DNA from: Steinernema hermaphroditum
Lineage: Eukaryota > Nematoda > Chromadorea > Rhabditida > Steinernematidae
Length of the DNA stretch: 64,000 bases
Direction: 5' to 3'
NCBI GenBank assembly: GCA_030435675.1
Contig: CM059623.1
Location: 10,566,012-10,630,011, forward strand
In this document: piece by piece, positions 13,153 through 24,555 of the stretch
How positions within the stretch are numbered: the stretch's first letter is position 1
How the letters are laid out: each line of letters opens with the position of its first letter
Program-made: the position numbers and the translations under genes
The notes under the pieces: generated by a model
Seen by the model: the letters and a program-made list of their open reading frames with translations, nothing else
Told to the model about the DNA's origin: nothing
The model's database searches: none

Positions 13153-15001
13153 ATGGCGCGAAATCCGGCAGAGTACTGTCTCACCGAGAACCAGATGCTC
13201 ATCTCGTACCACTGGTGCGAGAAGCTCGTCATCGGCTACATCCTGCCCTGCTTCATCCTCTTCGGCTTCACCGGTAACATCATCAACCTGAGCGTCTTGC
13301 TCGCTCCCGGCATGAAGACCCGATCGAATATTCTCCTCGCTTCCTTGGCCGTAGCCGACATGATCTTCCTCCTATTCATCATCCCCCACTCCATGGCCCA
13401 TTACCGCATATTCTCTTTTAATTACTATTTTCGCAAGTACTACCTTGGCAACAAAATGCACCTGCTGGCCGTGCTGAATTGGTCGTCAGCTGCAGCCATT
13501 TGGTAAAAGAGAAACAGCACGTTAAAGCAGAACTTCTGTGCTTTAGGCTTGTTCTAGCCGTCTGTGTGGAAAGGCTCATCGGTATCCGATACCCTCTCAG
13601 CGTTCGCAAATCTCGTTCCTTCCACACATATCTCATCATCTTTGGAATTATCTTCGGCACGGGATTGCTGACCTTCTACATCCACTTCAGTTACGACTGT
13701 CCGATGTTGACCTTTTGCAATGGAACCCAACCTCATGGGATCTGCATGCCTGTGGACTCGCCAGTGTAGGTTGCTTGGGACCGGTTCAGAAGAAAATCTT
13801 TGTGATGCAGGTGGATTAACAACAGAACCAACCCCCATCCTCAACTTTTGCGCACTTATGTCCGATGGAGCATCCACATCAACGCCGTATTCATCGTCTT
13901 CGTTCCCATTCTTCTGGTTGTCCTCTCCAATGCTTTCCTCATCCTTACTCTTAGACAAAGGTTCGTTTTATCTTTTTTGCAAACTTACCTCCCTCTTTAG
14001 ACAAAAGTTCCTACAGATCGGAACAAGCCGCACAACTTCGATAAGGGGAACTGACCAGGCAACCATGCAGATGAGAATGGAGCAGAAAGTGACCATCACA
14101 GTCTGTGCCATCGTCACCTGCTTTACAATCACCCAAGCTCCCTCAGCTGTGGTGACTATCTCAACGGGAAACGTCACACTTGGACATCCCAACTGGCAGA
14201 TCTACATGGTAGGAGCTTTATCGGAGCTTTATGTGACTACCCTCCAATTCAGGTCACGGCGACCACCTTCATGGTAGTTGTGGGAAAATCGCTAAACTTC
14301 GTCCTCTTCTGCCTCTCCTCGGCCAACTTCCGCCAGCGCCTCGTCACGATGACCAAGGAGCGCATCGTGAAACGGCGCACTGTCAGGTACGCACCTCTTG
14401 TCCTCGGTGTCGTCTCTTCTCGCTTCGACCGGCTCTTTCGTTTACTCGCTCCACTCACCGCCGTCGACGTCTCCACTACCACTTAACATGATAATGCTCT
14501 GTTCTAGGAAATCCAAGAAGTCGGTGAAAAAAGGCGAAATCTTTGTGTAGCTCTCTGTCTCTGTTTCATTGCTCTAAAACTACGGGTACTGTACATATCC
14601 CAGCCAAAAAGGTAAAGTCCATAGCCACCATAGCACCTGCATGTCTTGTGTGCACTCTAACCTCGGGCGGTGCCGGCTGTATTCTCACCTTCACTCCTGT
14701 GCTACTTGTCCATCACAAGTTGTGTGTAGCAGCCATCTGCCATACCCCTTCTATCAACCCCTCGCATTTCAGGCGTTTTTCGTGTGATTCCATGGGCACC
14801 ACCACTATGACGACGGCGTTTTCTACCGTAACCGATGGACGAAAGACCTCCAAGATCAGCGTTCTCAAGAACAAACAGCCAAAGAGAAGAGCGCACAGCC
14901 TCAGCGTGGACGTACACAGTCAGAAGCCGAAGATCCCGTTCAGAAAAATGAGAGGAATGAGCGAAGTCAACGAAGCCCTCTTGCCATCAAGCAACGCTTA
15001 A
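13153..15001 (+). CDS. class A neuropeptide-type GPCR (FMRFamide-receptor-like)
   Basis: Six exons by my model: 13153-13502, 13547-13765, 13811-13960, 14001-14208, 14253-14386 and 14773-15001, joined by 40-45 base introns plus one of 386 bases; 429 aa. Start: CGTTCCAG ends 3 bases before the ATG, suiting trans-splicing. Seen: seven hydrophobic segments; TM1 with GN at 41-42; TM2 motif NILLASLAVADM at 59-70; a DRY-equivalent VER at 124-126 followed by LIGIRYP; NxT/S sites at N175, N194 and N297; and a TM7 block KSLNFVLF at 321-328 in the NPxxY position, followed by a basic helix 8. This TM7/tail pattern is typical of nematode FMRFamide and related peptide receptors, so an amidated neuropeptide ligand is inferred, not shown. 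The tail (residues 355-429) is rich in Ser, Thr and Lys. An alternative last exon exists at 14508-14550. Confidence 0.82.
14508..14550 (+). CDS. alternative short terminal exon of the neuropeptide GPCR
   Basis: After exon 5 (donor AG|GTACGC at 14387), an acceptor GTTCTAG ends at 14507. It opens a 14-codon tail, RKSKKSVKKGEIFV, then TAG at 14548-14550. The phase matches exactly (AG|G = Arg), as it does for the longer exon at 14773. Using it would give a 367-aa receptor with a short, very basic tail that lacks the Ser/Thr-rich segment. It could equally be an unused intronic acceptor. The canonical AATAAA lies after the long exon only. Confidence 0.4.
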
Positions 15002-15114
15002 ATGAACCCCGTGAACGTTCCGCGCATTTCCTTGCTGACCCATCGATCTCATCGTTCCGCCCATTTTTATTTGTCAGTTTATGAAGATCTCCGTTTCTAT
15101 TTCGTAACTTTCAC

Positions 15115-15120
15115 AATAAA
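15115..15120 (+). promoter_or_regulatory. polyadenylation signal AATAAA of the neuropeptide GPCR
   Basis: A canonical AATAAA lies 114 bases after the stop of the long terminal exon, supporting that exon as the usual 3-prime end. Confidence 0.7.
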
Positions 15121-15300
15121 ATTACAAAAATCAATTCTTATGGGAAATGGTTCAAGGGAGCAAGCGTGTTAGTTATCTTAGGTGAAGTGGTACCTAATGG
15201 TAAAGGTTATGTTAATCCAAGACAAACGATTTACGAATACGAGACAGATCCCGATAATGGCGAGATAACGAATCCTCGACAACTCGGATGCACGGCGCAG

Positions 15301-15432
15301 TTGGGCGATGATTACGGTTTTTGTTGGTGACACGGTGGAACTCCTATATGGCTCCCTGGTGTCCAGGCCTTCTGGGAGCCGGAGCGATCATTGTGCCAAC
15401 AACGACTTTCAAGAACGACCGCTCAAGCTGGT
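15301..15432 (+). repeat. interspersed repeat, copy 1 (right module)
   Basis: It shares GGTGGAACT, GGCTCCCTGGTGT, CCAGGCCTTCTGGGAG, CGGAGCGATCATTG and TGCCAACAACGAC with the copies at 27655 and 63416. The order of blocks is the same. No intact reading frame is kept between copies, so this is repeat DNA rather than a gene. Confidence 0.75.
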
Positions 15433-16936
15433 ACACAGAGATTCAGTGCATTGCTACCATTTACTGATTTGATCTGTGGCAAAGACAAAACTATATTTAC
15501 CCAAGTACGCATGGATCTGAAAATCCAAATAGGATAATCATCAATTTTTGGTGCATCTATTGCAATTGATTTACAAAGTCTACGTATGTCAGTATAACTA
15601 TGCATTTGTAGATGCATTAAGGGTCTTTAAAATATCCGACTCTCGATGGATTAATACATAAATAATGTTTTACTTTCTCAGTTCACTAACATGAAATTTA
15701 AGTGTTTTATTGAAAATGTTCATCATTGAATGAGCCGTCTTCGCTTTGCAACCTACACGTCATTCCCCACGTCGAAGAAAAGTTCGATCCTGAAAGTGCT
15801 TCCCTGACTTACCTTGTGAAAATCGACATATGTCCAGACTTCAGATTCGAAAACCGAAATTTCAGCGATATCTCTATTTTTGGAAACACTAACTAAGATT
15901 TGGATTAATATTATTAATCCAGGAAAGTAGGTCAATCATGATCAAAAATGTAAGCGGTGAAGGCACTTTAATTTCCTTGAAACAAGACTGAAACAAGCTA
16001 AGAAGCATAATGTTGGACGGAGCAACCGAAGACATGTGAATTAACACTCTGCTTACCGACAATTTATAATTTCGTCACTTGACTTCATCATCTACTCAAT
16101 TGCATTAACCTCATTTACTCATTTCATTATTCATTCAATGCTTTTTAATGCAAAACGTATTATACCAATGAATTAAAATAATAACTTTCGTCTTTGACTT
16201 ACAATACATCAAATCTGGAACAACTGGAAACACAGTGATCTCCAAAAGGAAGACTAAAATGCACCTTGATCTTGATTGAACCTACAGCAGCTGAAACTTA
16301 GCGCAAAAAGTTCCGAGGTCAGGTACTACACAGGTGCAAATCTCGGTGAAGTTGAGTGATTTCATTATCATCGAGTCTCCTACCCAGCATAATCTATTCG
16401 AATCGTGTTCTCTCACGTACTGAGGAGTGCTGATTGATCGGGATTCACTCTCGTTCATTTGCTGATTGCCGTGAGCACTATTCCCATTAGCTCTTAGTTT
16501 GTTTGTCAGCTTATCACGCGAACGAAAAATTTCTGAGAACGTACGAAGTTCGTTTACATGACTGTGCGAACTTGGACTTTATCCACTGAGCCCTCTTTTT
16601 TCATTTAAACATGCACAAGACAGGACTCTGCCATCCAGAAGTAATTTGTTTGCGTTCGTTGGCTGTCGCCGTACTTAATGTTTACTTTAAGTCAACCCTT
16701 TTTAAGTCCAAGGGTGACGACTTCTTTTCTTGTACCTATCGTGTAGACCCGATCTGTGTGCTGTTTAGCACTTTCAAAGATTGACAACAAACGCACAAAA
16801 CGTAGACAAACTGGTGATTCTTGAAAATGATGACTTTTGTTCCTATATCCTGTTGTGTGACAACAACGTCAGAAAAATTCTTTATCGCATGATCTAATGA
16901 TCTATTACATTATGGTGCTCCAGTTGGGCACGAACA

Positions 16937-17038
16937 GATCGGCTAGCCGTTCAACCGGTTGACGGCTGAGCCGATCCGATCCGTCAACCGTTTCAACCGG
17001 TTGGCCAACCGACTCATCTGTCGGCTCAACCGCCGATC
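16937..17038. repeat. GC-rich palindromic cluster with GATCGGC termini
   Basis: The element begins GATCGGCTAGCCG and ends CAACCGCCGATC, so its ends are inverted copies (GATCGGC / GCCGATC). The interior repeats TCAACCGGTTGACGG-like palindromes and CGGCTGAGCC / GGCTCAACC motifs. It stands out sharply from the AT-rich flanks. Like the elements at 873 and 43448, it is a hairpin built from short repeated words. I see no coding role. Confidence 0.65.
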
Positions 17039-17060
17039 ACCTGCGGGCATATATACCCCA

Positions 17061-19682
17061 GGCGGTTCCAACCGTCTCTCCGCATCGGTACGAGCGAGGT
17101 AGACGAAAGGAGAGGTTCTCTGTTCTCTCTCAGTCTCTCTGTCAGCATGCACTTTGCTTTCGATGGCAGTGACAATCTGTTTTCATTTCAATGTGTTTTC
17201 AACGCCAAAAAAGGTCCTAATTAATTTACTTTCGATGTTTGTTCGAAGTTAAAAGATCGAGCAAAATGACTGTTTGGCCTGGAATACGAAATTTGTTACA
17301 TTCGACCTTGTGGCTCTTGTATACGGAAGAAAATTTCCGTTTCATTCTAAAAGTGCAATTGGACGTCCTCTCGACAGTTTAACGAAGTCACACGCGCGCC
17401 GAATTCCGATCCGCGTGTGAAGTACGAGATGAAAATTGTTCCGCCCTCTGAGTGCACCGCTACGTAGTGGGATTGCGTGTGAACTCTTCTGTTTTTATTG
17501 TGTGTAGCATGTTAAAAACTACAAGCAATTACTATTTATACTTGATACTTACATGATCATGTATGTTTAACCAGTTGTCGCTTACACTCTTTCGGTTCAT
17601 TCTCATGTTGAAGTTCTTTGTCGCCCACATTCGGTACTTGACCATTTTAATATCTGTTTAATGAAACAAAGTTCAGTGAGAATCGCTTTTGCGGCAGATT
17701 TGATTAGTGGTATATTCTAAGAAATATGCAAAGCACATGTAGTGTGTTTCAAACACTTACTATGCATACATGTCCTTTAGGATCGTTCTTCAACGATATT
17801 TAAGCCATGAACTTATTCTTTAAAGCGATGTAAGAGCCCTCTGCACAGAGAAATGTTCTTTGCTCCTACACTGCCATTGAGACAAATTCCGTGCACTTTG
17901 TAATTTCCAGAATTTCAAGATTTATCGTTGGCGCTGTATGCAATACTTTAATAAAATGTTCGATATGCAATATGTACATAAAATAAGATGCAAGTCTCGC
18001 AACCTGTTGAAATTCATTGGTTTTCTTGACAATCGATGTGCGACATCCCTGTATTCATTTTTGACCAACCCCAAAATATGTCAGGAAATTTACTGGACGA
18101 GTTCTAGAAGCTGATAATTTAAGCCATTATTGTCATCCTTGCTGCCACCATCTTGGTGAACTCGCCTTATCACTTGGTCCTCGGTCCTCCGATGGGACTC
18201 ATTAATGGACAAGGTCTCATTAAACGACCACTTTTTGGTCGTTCCACATTCCAAGCGAATATCCATTTCTTCTTCTCGCCATCTGTGAGTTTCTGACTTT
18301 CTCTCAACCATTTGTTCTTTCTGCGATCCAAGAACCTCTTTCGTGTAATCATCCTCGTTTCTTTGTTCACATTAGTTCAAGGCGTGCGCCGTAATAATGA
18401 AACGGGTACGTAGAGCAGATTTATTGTCAGTAATTCCTTGTTTACAGTAATCCAAGACGTCTCTCATAATAATAAAGCTTTGGTAGGTAAGGCTTTTTGG
18501 ACTTGCAAATTTATTATCAGTAATTCATTTGTTGACGAACAATGAGGCGAACTTTTCGCGGAATTTTGTATAATTTCTCGGAAGCTGAGTAAATGGGGGA
18601 CGTCGCCATATTCATATTCCACTATTAATAATAGATGCTCATGCCAAGTCTTCTCAGATCGTTCTCAGAGTGATTATCGTTCTTTTTACAAAATGTTATC
18701 GTGTTTAGCCAACATATAACCCTGAATTTATGAGTTTATGATGAGATTTTGGACCGAATTTTGCATTGTGATCCACATTGCAGAACAGAACCTAATCATC
18801 TATTTGTATCTGTGAAAACTTGACCATGAGGCTCGAGTCTGAAATGACAATTTCAGCACAAGAGACACGAGAAAGAACAAAACTGTTTGTTTTTGTCTAA
18901 ATTGTTTGTCCCCAACGTTCAGTGTGTTGTTCGCACGAATGAGGAAAGGCAGCTGTTGCCCTGATTAGCAAAGCACCAGCCTTGACCTTCATCACAGGTA
19001 TGACAAAATTGTATTCGTGCCCCACACTGTGATTACCATAGAAGGTTCTTGGGTTGTCCTTTATCGAGAGGACTGGATTCATACGATCATCACCCTATTC
19101 AGATAACTATCCTGAATTATGTGAACATGCGAGGACCGGAATATCGCTAGAGGCTTTCGCAGCCCTTATATATGCATTTTGTGTATTTCAGTAATTTCAT
19201 TGTATTCCGCCTTTCGTCCAATTGCAGCTCGTGAGGGTAAATTTTTTCACCCGGACTCCAATTGCACAAGTTTACGAGCACTTTCAATTTCCGTGTGTGG
19301 AAGTGCCACTAATCGTGTTCGCTCCGTTCACATTCGGAGAATCTTGATTTCACATGAAACTAATTTGTCGCGTTTTTTCTCGCAGACATTAATTAACAAC
19401 ATGGCTAATTAATTCCATCGATTCCAACTCGGCACCAATTATTTGCTATGCACATATATAAGTTGGTTTCCGAGGAATATCCTCTGAATTTCATTTGTGC
19501 CCCCTCGATCCTGCTACGCCTATTAGGTCTGCACTGAAACTGTAGTGGAAGGCTACTTACGCGTGCATTTTATGCGCTTTCCACAAATGATTAATTCCGG
19601 GTCGCACGTACTACGTCCAACTCGTTGCAGGTGTGCGCACACACGAAGTCGTGCGTCTCATGCGGATTGTTGCCTTAGGTGA
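17061..19682. other. intergenic, no gene seen
   Basis: The sequence is AT-rich with only short, uncorrelated open frames. Nothing resembles an exon of the receptor family that starts at 19683. Acceptor-like GCCTTAG ends a few bases before that start codon. Confidence 0.5.
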
Positions 19683-21957
19683 ATGACGAGAATGCATTTG
19701 GACATCATGGAGATGATTCCACTTCTCATCATATTCGCAACGCTCCTGGTCGGCGGAGTCCTAACCGTGTGCTTCCATGGCTTCATTTTCTATCGAATTA
19801 TCCAGAAGACCCACGGCATCAATGCAATCTTGACCGTCTGCGTCACATATCAGTGCCTTTTCGGCCTTTTCGGGATATTCCATTCAAGCTACAGTCTTTT
19901 CAATCTTCTCTGTGAAGACGCTGTCCAGGAATCTGTCATGTTCTGGTCGGCACTGCCCCTCTACGCCCTGCGAATGGTCCTCCCCATCAGCTCCGTGTTT
20001 TTGGCGGCCGATCGTCTGATGTCGATGAAATGTCCCATGCAATACAAGTTCTCCATCTCAAAGAAATTGGACGTCGTCGCTGCAATATTCACTACTGTCG
20101 TCCTATTGGTGAATTTTGTTGTTTACTTGTGCAACAGAGAACCCTCCACTGCCAGTCCCTACATATTCGGACGCTATGTGAAACCAGGAGTGATATATGC
20201 GCTCAGCGATGTGTACAACGGATTCTGTATTCTGAATATTATCTTGACTGTGTTGTTTGTGAAGTTTTTCTTCTCCTTTGTGAGCGCTCAAAGGAGAACA
20301 AGGACGATATCGCCTGAGCAGTACAGGAATGTTCACACGGTAAGTCATCGCTTGTCTTGGGAAAATAATAAGTTTTTAACATATAGGAGTACGTCCTGAG
20401 CTGGCATAAAAGTAATTAATACGATTTTTGTTATCGTCATAGTGAAGCGAAGCATTAGGGTCTAAGGTAGTGCGGGTGTTTCGGACGATGTGATACATAT
20501 TGGAATCTGGTGGAATCTCGGATCAGTTCAACAGTTGGGCATCAGTTCGACTAGAGTCAAGAACTATTGGGGCATGGAACCTATCCATTTTTCATGATTA
20601 TTTATTAGCGTAAACACACGTCTTGGGCTAAATCGAAGCTGGTGTTTTGCCAACATTAACAACCCCAACACTTGAGATTTAAAGCCACAACGCCAAGGAA
20701 CGAAGAAGAGCGGGAGAGATGCCCTACATATTTGATTGGTTTTGAGCAGACGCCAGACCCCTCGTTTCGAATTTACCACTACGCCTTATTTTGCAATGTT
20801 TCCCATTTACGTTGTTGTCACTATGATCGTCCAACTGACGCACAGTGAACATGAGCTCTTCCGCTTTTTGCTGTAGTAGGACTTAGCCCGGAAGTTTGCA
20901 GTGATGACCGGGCGCACCCAATCCATAAATTATTCGAGTCCGTTTAGTCCTTAGGTGCAGACAGCTATGTGTCTAAACTAACAACTGTCAGTTTTGTCAA
21001 CATCAACATCCCCAATGTCTGAGATTTAAAGCCACGACGCCAAGGAACGAAGAAGAGCGGGAGGGAGGCCCTACATATTTTATTGGTGGTGATATGTGTA
21101 CCTTCAATCCACTTTTTGAGCAGAAACCAGACCCCTCGTTTTGAATTTACTACGTTTAGTCCTTAGGTGCAGACAGCGATGTGTCTAAACTAACAACTGT
21201 CACCACCCTCTTTAACCCGATGGAAATGTTCCAGTTAACAGAGAATTCGACGTATTTTTTCTTTCAAGTTTTCGAGTTTTCAATATCGCTTACAATAGTG
21301 ACGAGAATGAGAGTGCAATCGTTTGGGAGATAAGTCTTCACCACACAGATGATACGCCCTCCCCGGAATCTCATTCAGGATGAAATAGGTTATGATGCAG
21401 GAATATTCCGAGCCAAAATTGCTTGAAAACCGCACACTTTACGACCGTAGTGTCCGATTCGTCTTCTTTAGTATAGACTAAGGCCTCAAAAATGGATGTG
21501 GTACCATATGTCAATATCCTCTTTAGCTCGATCGATACGTTCCAGTTAACATGAAGACTAAGGCACATAACTCCAAAAAGGACGTGGTACCACAGCTCTC
21601 TATTTGTTGGCTTTCCACTGAAAAGAAAATCAAATTACGCGCTGAATCGCTTAATTCTTCTACTTTCATTGTTTATTTCAGACAAACGTGATGGTGTTCT
21701 ACCAGCTCATCGTCGAATTCGTCTTTGAAGTCATCCCGAGTCTTGCCACATCGATCGCTCAATACGGCTTTAATACCAACTGGCCCCAGCAGATAGGGCC
21801 CTACGTTCTCGCTCTGCAAGTGGTATACACCACTATCTGCTCCGTCACCTACACGTGGAAGACGCGAGTGTGTAAATGCGGAGACACTATTCGGACTAGC
21901 GAAGCCACAAATACAACACATCAGTACCTCAGCACTGTCAGCGGTCACGTTCGATAA
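19683..21957 (+). CDS. serpentine chemoreceptor-type GPCR, copy A
   Basis: Two exons, 19683-20339 and 21682-21957, separated by a 1,342-base intron; 310 aa. Putative chemosensory seven-TM receptor of a nematode-specific family; ligand unknown. Seen: about seven hydrophobic segments; FHSSYSLF in the TM2 region; a TM3-end motif AADRLMSMKCPMQY (the DRY equivalent plus the conserved proline); NxILTV in TM5; a TM6-7 loop with WPQQIGPY; and a cysteine pair (VCKCG) after TM7. The intron before TM6 falls at the same site (phase 0) as in most paralogs on the other strand. AATAAA at 21976 lies 19 bases past the stop. Subfamily is uncertain (srbc- or srsx-like by feel); membership of one family with the other seven genes is clear from the shared motifs. 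It is the only one on the + strand. Confidence 0.82.
20640..21205 (+). repeat. interleaved ABAB duplication inside the intron of copy A
   Basis: Block A (GAGATTTAAAGCCAC(A/G)ACGCC, then AAGGAACGAAGAAGAGCGGG and ACCAGACCCCTCGTTT-like) occurs near 20640-20795 and again near 20995-21150. Block B (TTTAGTCCTTAGGTGCAGAC followed by ATGTGTCTAAACTAACAAC) occurs at 20941-20992 and 21153-21204. The copies are more than 85 percent alike by eye, so the duplication looks recent. A third, weaker echo (CGTTCCAGTTAACA) lies at about 21537. Confidence 0.75.
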
Positions 21958-21975
21958 TAACTTTTATGCCATGCC

Positions 21976-21981
21976 AATAAA
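21976..21981 (+). promoter_or_regulatory. polyadenylation signal AATAAA of copy A
   Basis: Canonical hexamer 19 bases after the TAA stop. It lies in the 117-base gap between the convergent copies A and B. Confidence 0.7.
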
Positions 21982-22074
21982 CATCAAGGTCTCCATTGTT
22001 GGTTCTTTACGAACAAAGTCACACTTTCAATATGAAATATAAAATATATCGTCAATAAGGCTCAAAAGGCTATA

Positions 22075-23486
22075 TCACACTTCCAACCTCATCGCCGATG
22101 TAATCACAACTCCAGTTCCATGACTACTATTGAAAACAGCTCGCTGACATTTCCACGCTTTCATTTTCCACACGTAAGCAGAGCAGCATAGTGTCGTGTA
22201 AACAACCTGTGTAGCAAGTAGGTAGGGTCCGAACATCTGGGACCAGTTAGCTCCGGCAACGTATACGGCAAGGGATGTGGCCAGGCTCGGAAGTATGTCG
22301 CAGATGATTTCGGCGGAAAGTTGATAGATGATCATCGTGTTGGTCTATAGAAAGAGAATACATTAGTTTTCGAACTTATAGTGTCAAAGAATTGTACATT
22401 ACTTAAGCTAACTGAGCACCAATTCCAAGAAACTTCATTCGCTCTGCGTCAAAATGTGTGTACGCATGATGTCCTGCAGATTAGACCTTAATGTACGATC
22501 CTGTCATATTTCAAAGGTTGTTTACAAAATTTTAAAAGCTCTCATGACCGTCATCCAAAACAAGTAGCAGCTTCTACATAATATCACTAGAAATGACAGA
22601 CTGATAATGAGCTGTTAGAGTCTGCAGAAACACTCCATCGGTTATCATTTTTGTCGTAGCTCATAAAACATCGAATATGCTTTGGGACATGGGACACCGT
22701 CCATGAAATAATAGATATAGACCAGCACTACTTCGTCAGACGTCATGGAGTTTATTCACTGAGCACAACCGCAGTCGGCTTATAAAGCTACTAGTTTCCG
22801 TGAAACTTGACGTGTTCTCATGGAACGTATAAAAAGATATAATCGCATACCGAACGAATATGTCCGTAGTGGCCAGATGACAATGACCTTGTCTGCTGCT
22901 GCATCCTTATAAACGCATAGAATTTCCAAAGAAATATGATGGTAGCGAATATATTCACTACACAAATAGACGTGTAGAAGTCGTTCAAGACGTGAATAAC
23001 CATAAAGTGAACGTAGTGTCCGAAGACGTAGCGACTCGCTGCTGATGACTCTTGACACAACAGATACGCAGCGAGTTCTCCAATGAAGAGTATCCCGGTA
23101 GAAATGAAGGTCAAGATGCACAAGGTTCGACTGATCCAGAAATTGTACTCAATCGGAAATCTCATTGCCAAGAGTCGATCGACTGTCAGTGCGAACGAGG
23201 TGGCAGGCAGGACGACTCGGAGGCTGTACAAAAAGGCGAGACTCCAGAACATGAAAGTAGAATCTAAGTCTTCCTCGCTTCCGAATATTTGCCAAAATAG
23301 CGAATATGATGAGTGAACGGCCCCGAAAAGAGCGTAAAGAATCTGATAGGAGACGCTGATGACCAGTATCAAGGGCAAGGATCCTTTCTTATAGAAAGCG
23401 GCCAGCAGAAGCGTCGCCAAGGGTACGGTAGCGACAGAGCCAAGGAACAGTGTTTCCATAATTACGAACATCGTGAATCCGACCAT
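22075..23486 (-). CDS. serpentine chemoreceptor-type GPCR, copy B
   Basis: Two exons on the - strand, 23486-22851 and 22344-22075, with a 506-base intron (donor TCG|GTATGC, acceptor CTATAG); 301 aa. Closest to copy A in layout: the same single intron at the same site (HIRS|TNT versus NVHT|TNV), the same HSSYSLF motif after TM2, TVDRLLAMRFPIEY at the end of TM3, a similar loop before TM5, and a GPYLLATQVVYTT block matching GPYVLALQVVYTT. A and B are tail-to-tail, 117 bases apart, which suggests an inverted duplication. Residues 1-10 hold three in-frame Met codons, so the exact start is open. Predicted plasma-membrane receptor; ligand unknown. Confidence 0.82.
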
Positions 23487-24555
23487 GACAGTTTTCGAAC
23501 ATGAACTGCGGCCGAGCAGACTTCAAACACTCTCACGATCACAAGGAACGCCCTCAAGTTGGAGTTTTCTCTGAACATCAAAAAATTGCAAATTCAGCGA
23601 ACATTAGAGATGTTGTAATGGCGCGTGCAAAGAAAATCGGAAAGGACATCGGTGCCTTCGGCAAGGTGAATGAAGCCGCTTATAGGCCTTCTAGGTCTGC
23701 ATCGTTCGATACAAACAAAGAAGAAAACACTACGCCCTGAAATGACGCCCAGGCCTGCGCAAGACCGCGGCTTACAACGTGTTTCAAAAGCTAACTGGAC
23801 AACCTCTACCTCATGAACGGTCAACCTTCCGTGCACACATAACAAAGATATCGGCATAATAAGATTCGAATTTAGACCTACACAGTCATAACATCTTCGA
23901 CGGAACGAGTGCTAAAACCTCATACGAATCCATCTTGAAATTACATGAGTGAAACCAAACCATAATTTACTAATGAGCACTAATGCAGTCGATGTCTGAT
24001 CGGGATCCAGAACACTAGTGCAAAATTAGCTGTACTAAGCTGTACACTTCTTAAAATCTCTTTAGTCTTTTTATAGAACATCCTATGTCGAATGATCGTA
24101 GGTGCGTTGGTGTCTACGGATCGAATTCTTCTACGTTATCGAAAAGTGCAAGGTCTGCTGAACAAGATTATGTTGCTGGTGTTGTTTCCAAAGTCTTTGG
24201 CACTGTTGGAATTTAGATAATACTTCAGTTGGTTAAACAACAAACATAGTTTACAGGACATTTTTAGAGGACAGTGTCGTAAACGTAGAGATATTAGGAA
24301 TCGGTTCTTTCATTCTTGCGTGTTTCGTTTCACACACTTCAATAAATCTTTCCACAATTTGTATGACGCACGTGGCTTGTGTGCCCCTTTGCACATTTCT
24401 CTTTGAATTCTTCGCCTTGTCATGCTGTGGGCGCTGCCTTGAACTTGTGCAAAAGAAAAATGCGTATAGGTCACCGGACGCTAAATTCGTTTACTTAAAT
24501 TAGTGACGCTTCGGTTGGAAACGGCACAAAACACGTAGGTATGGAAGTAAATCAT

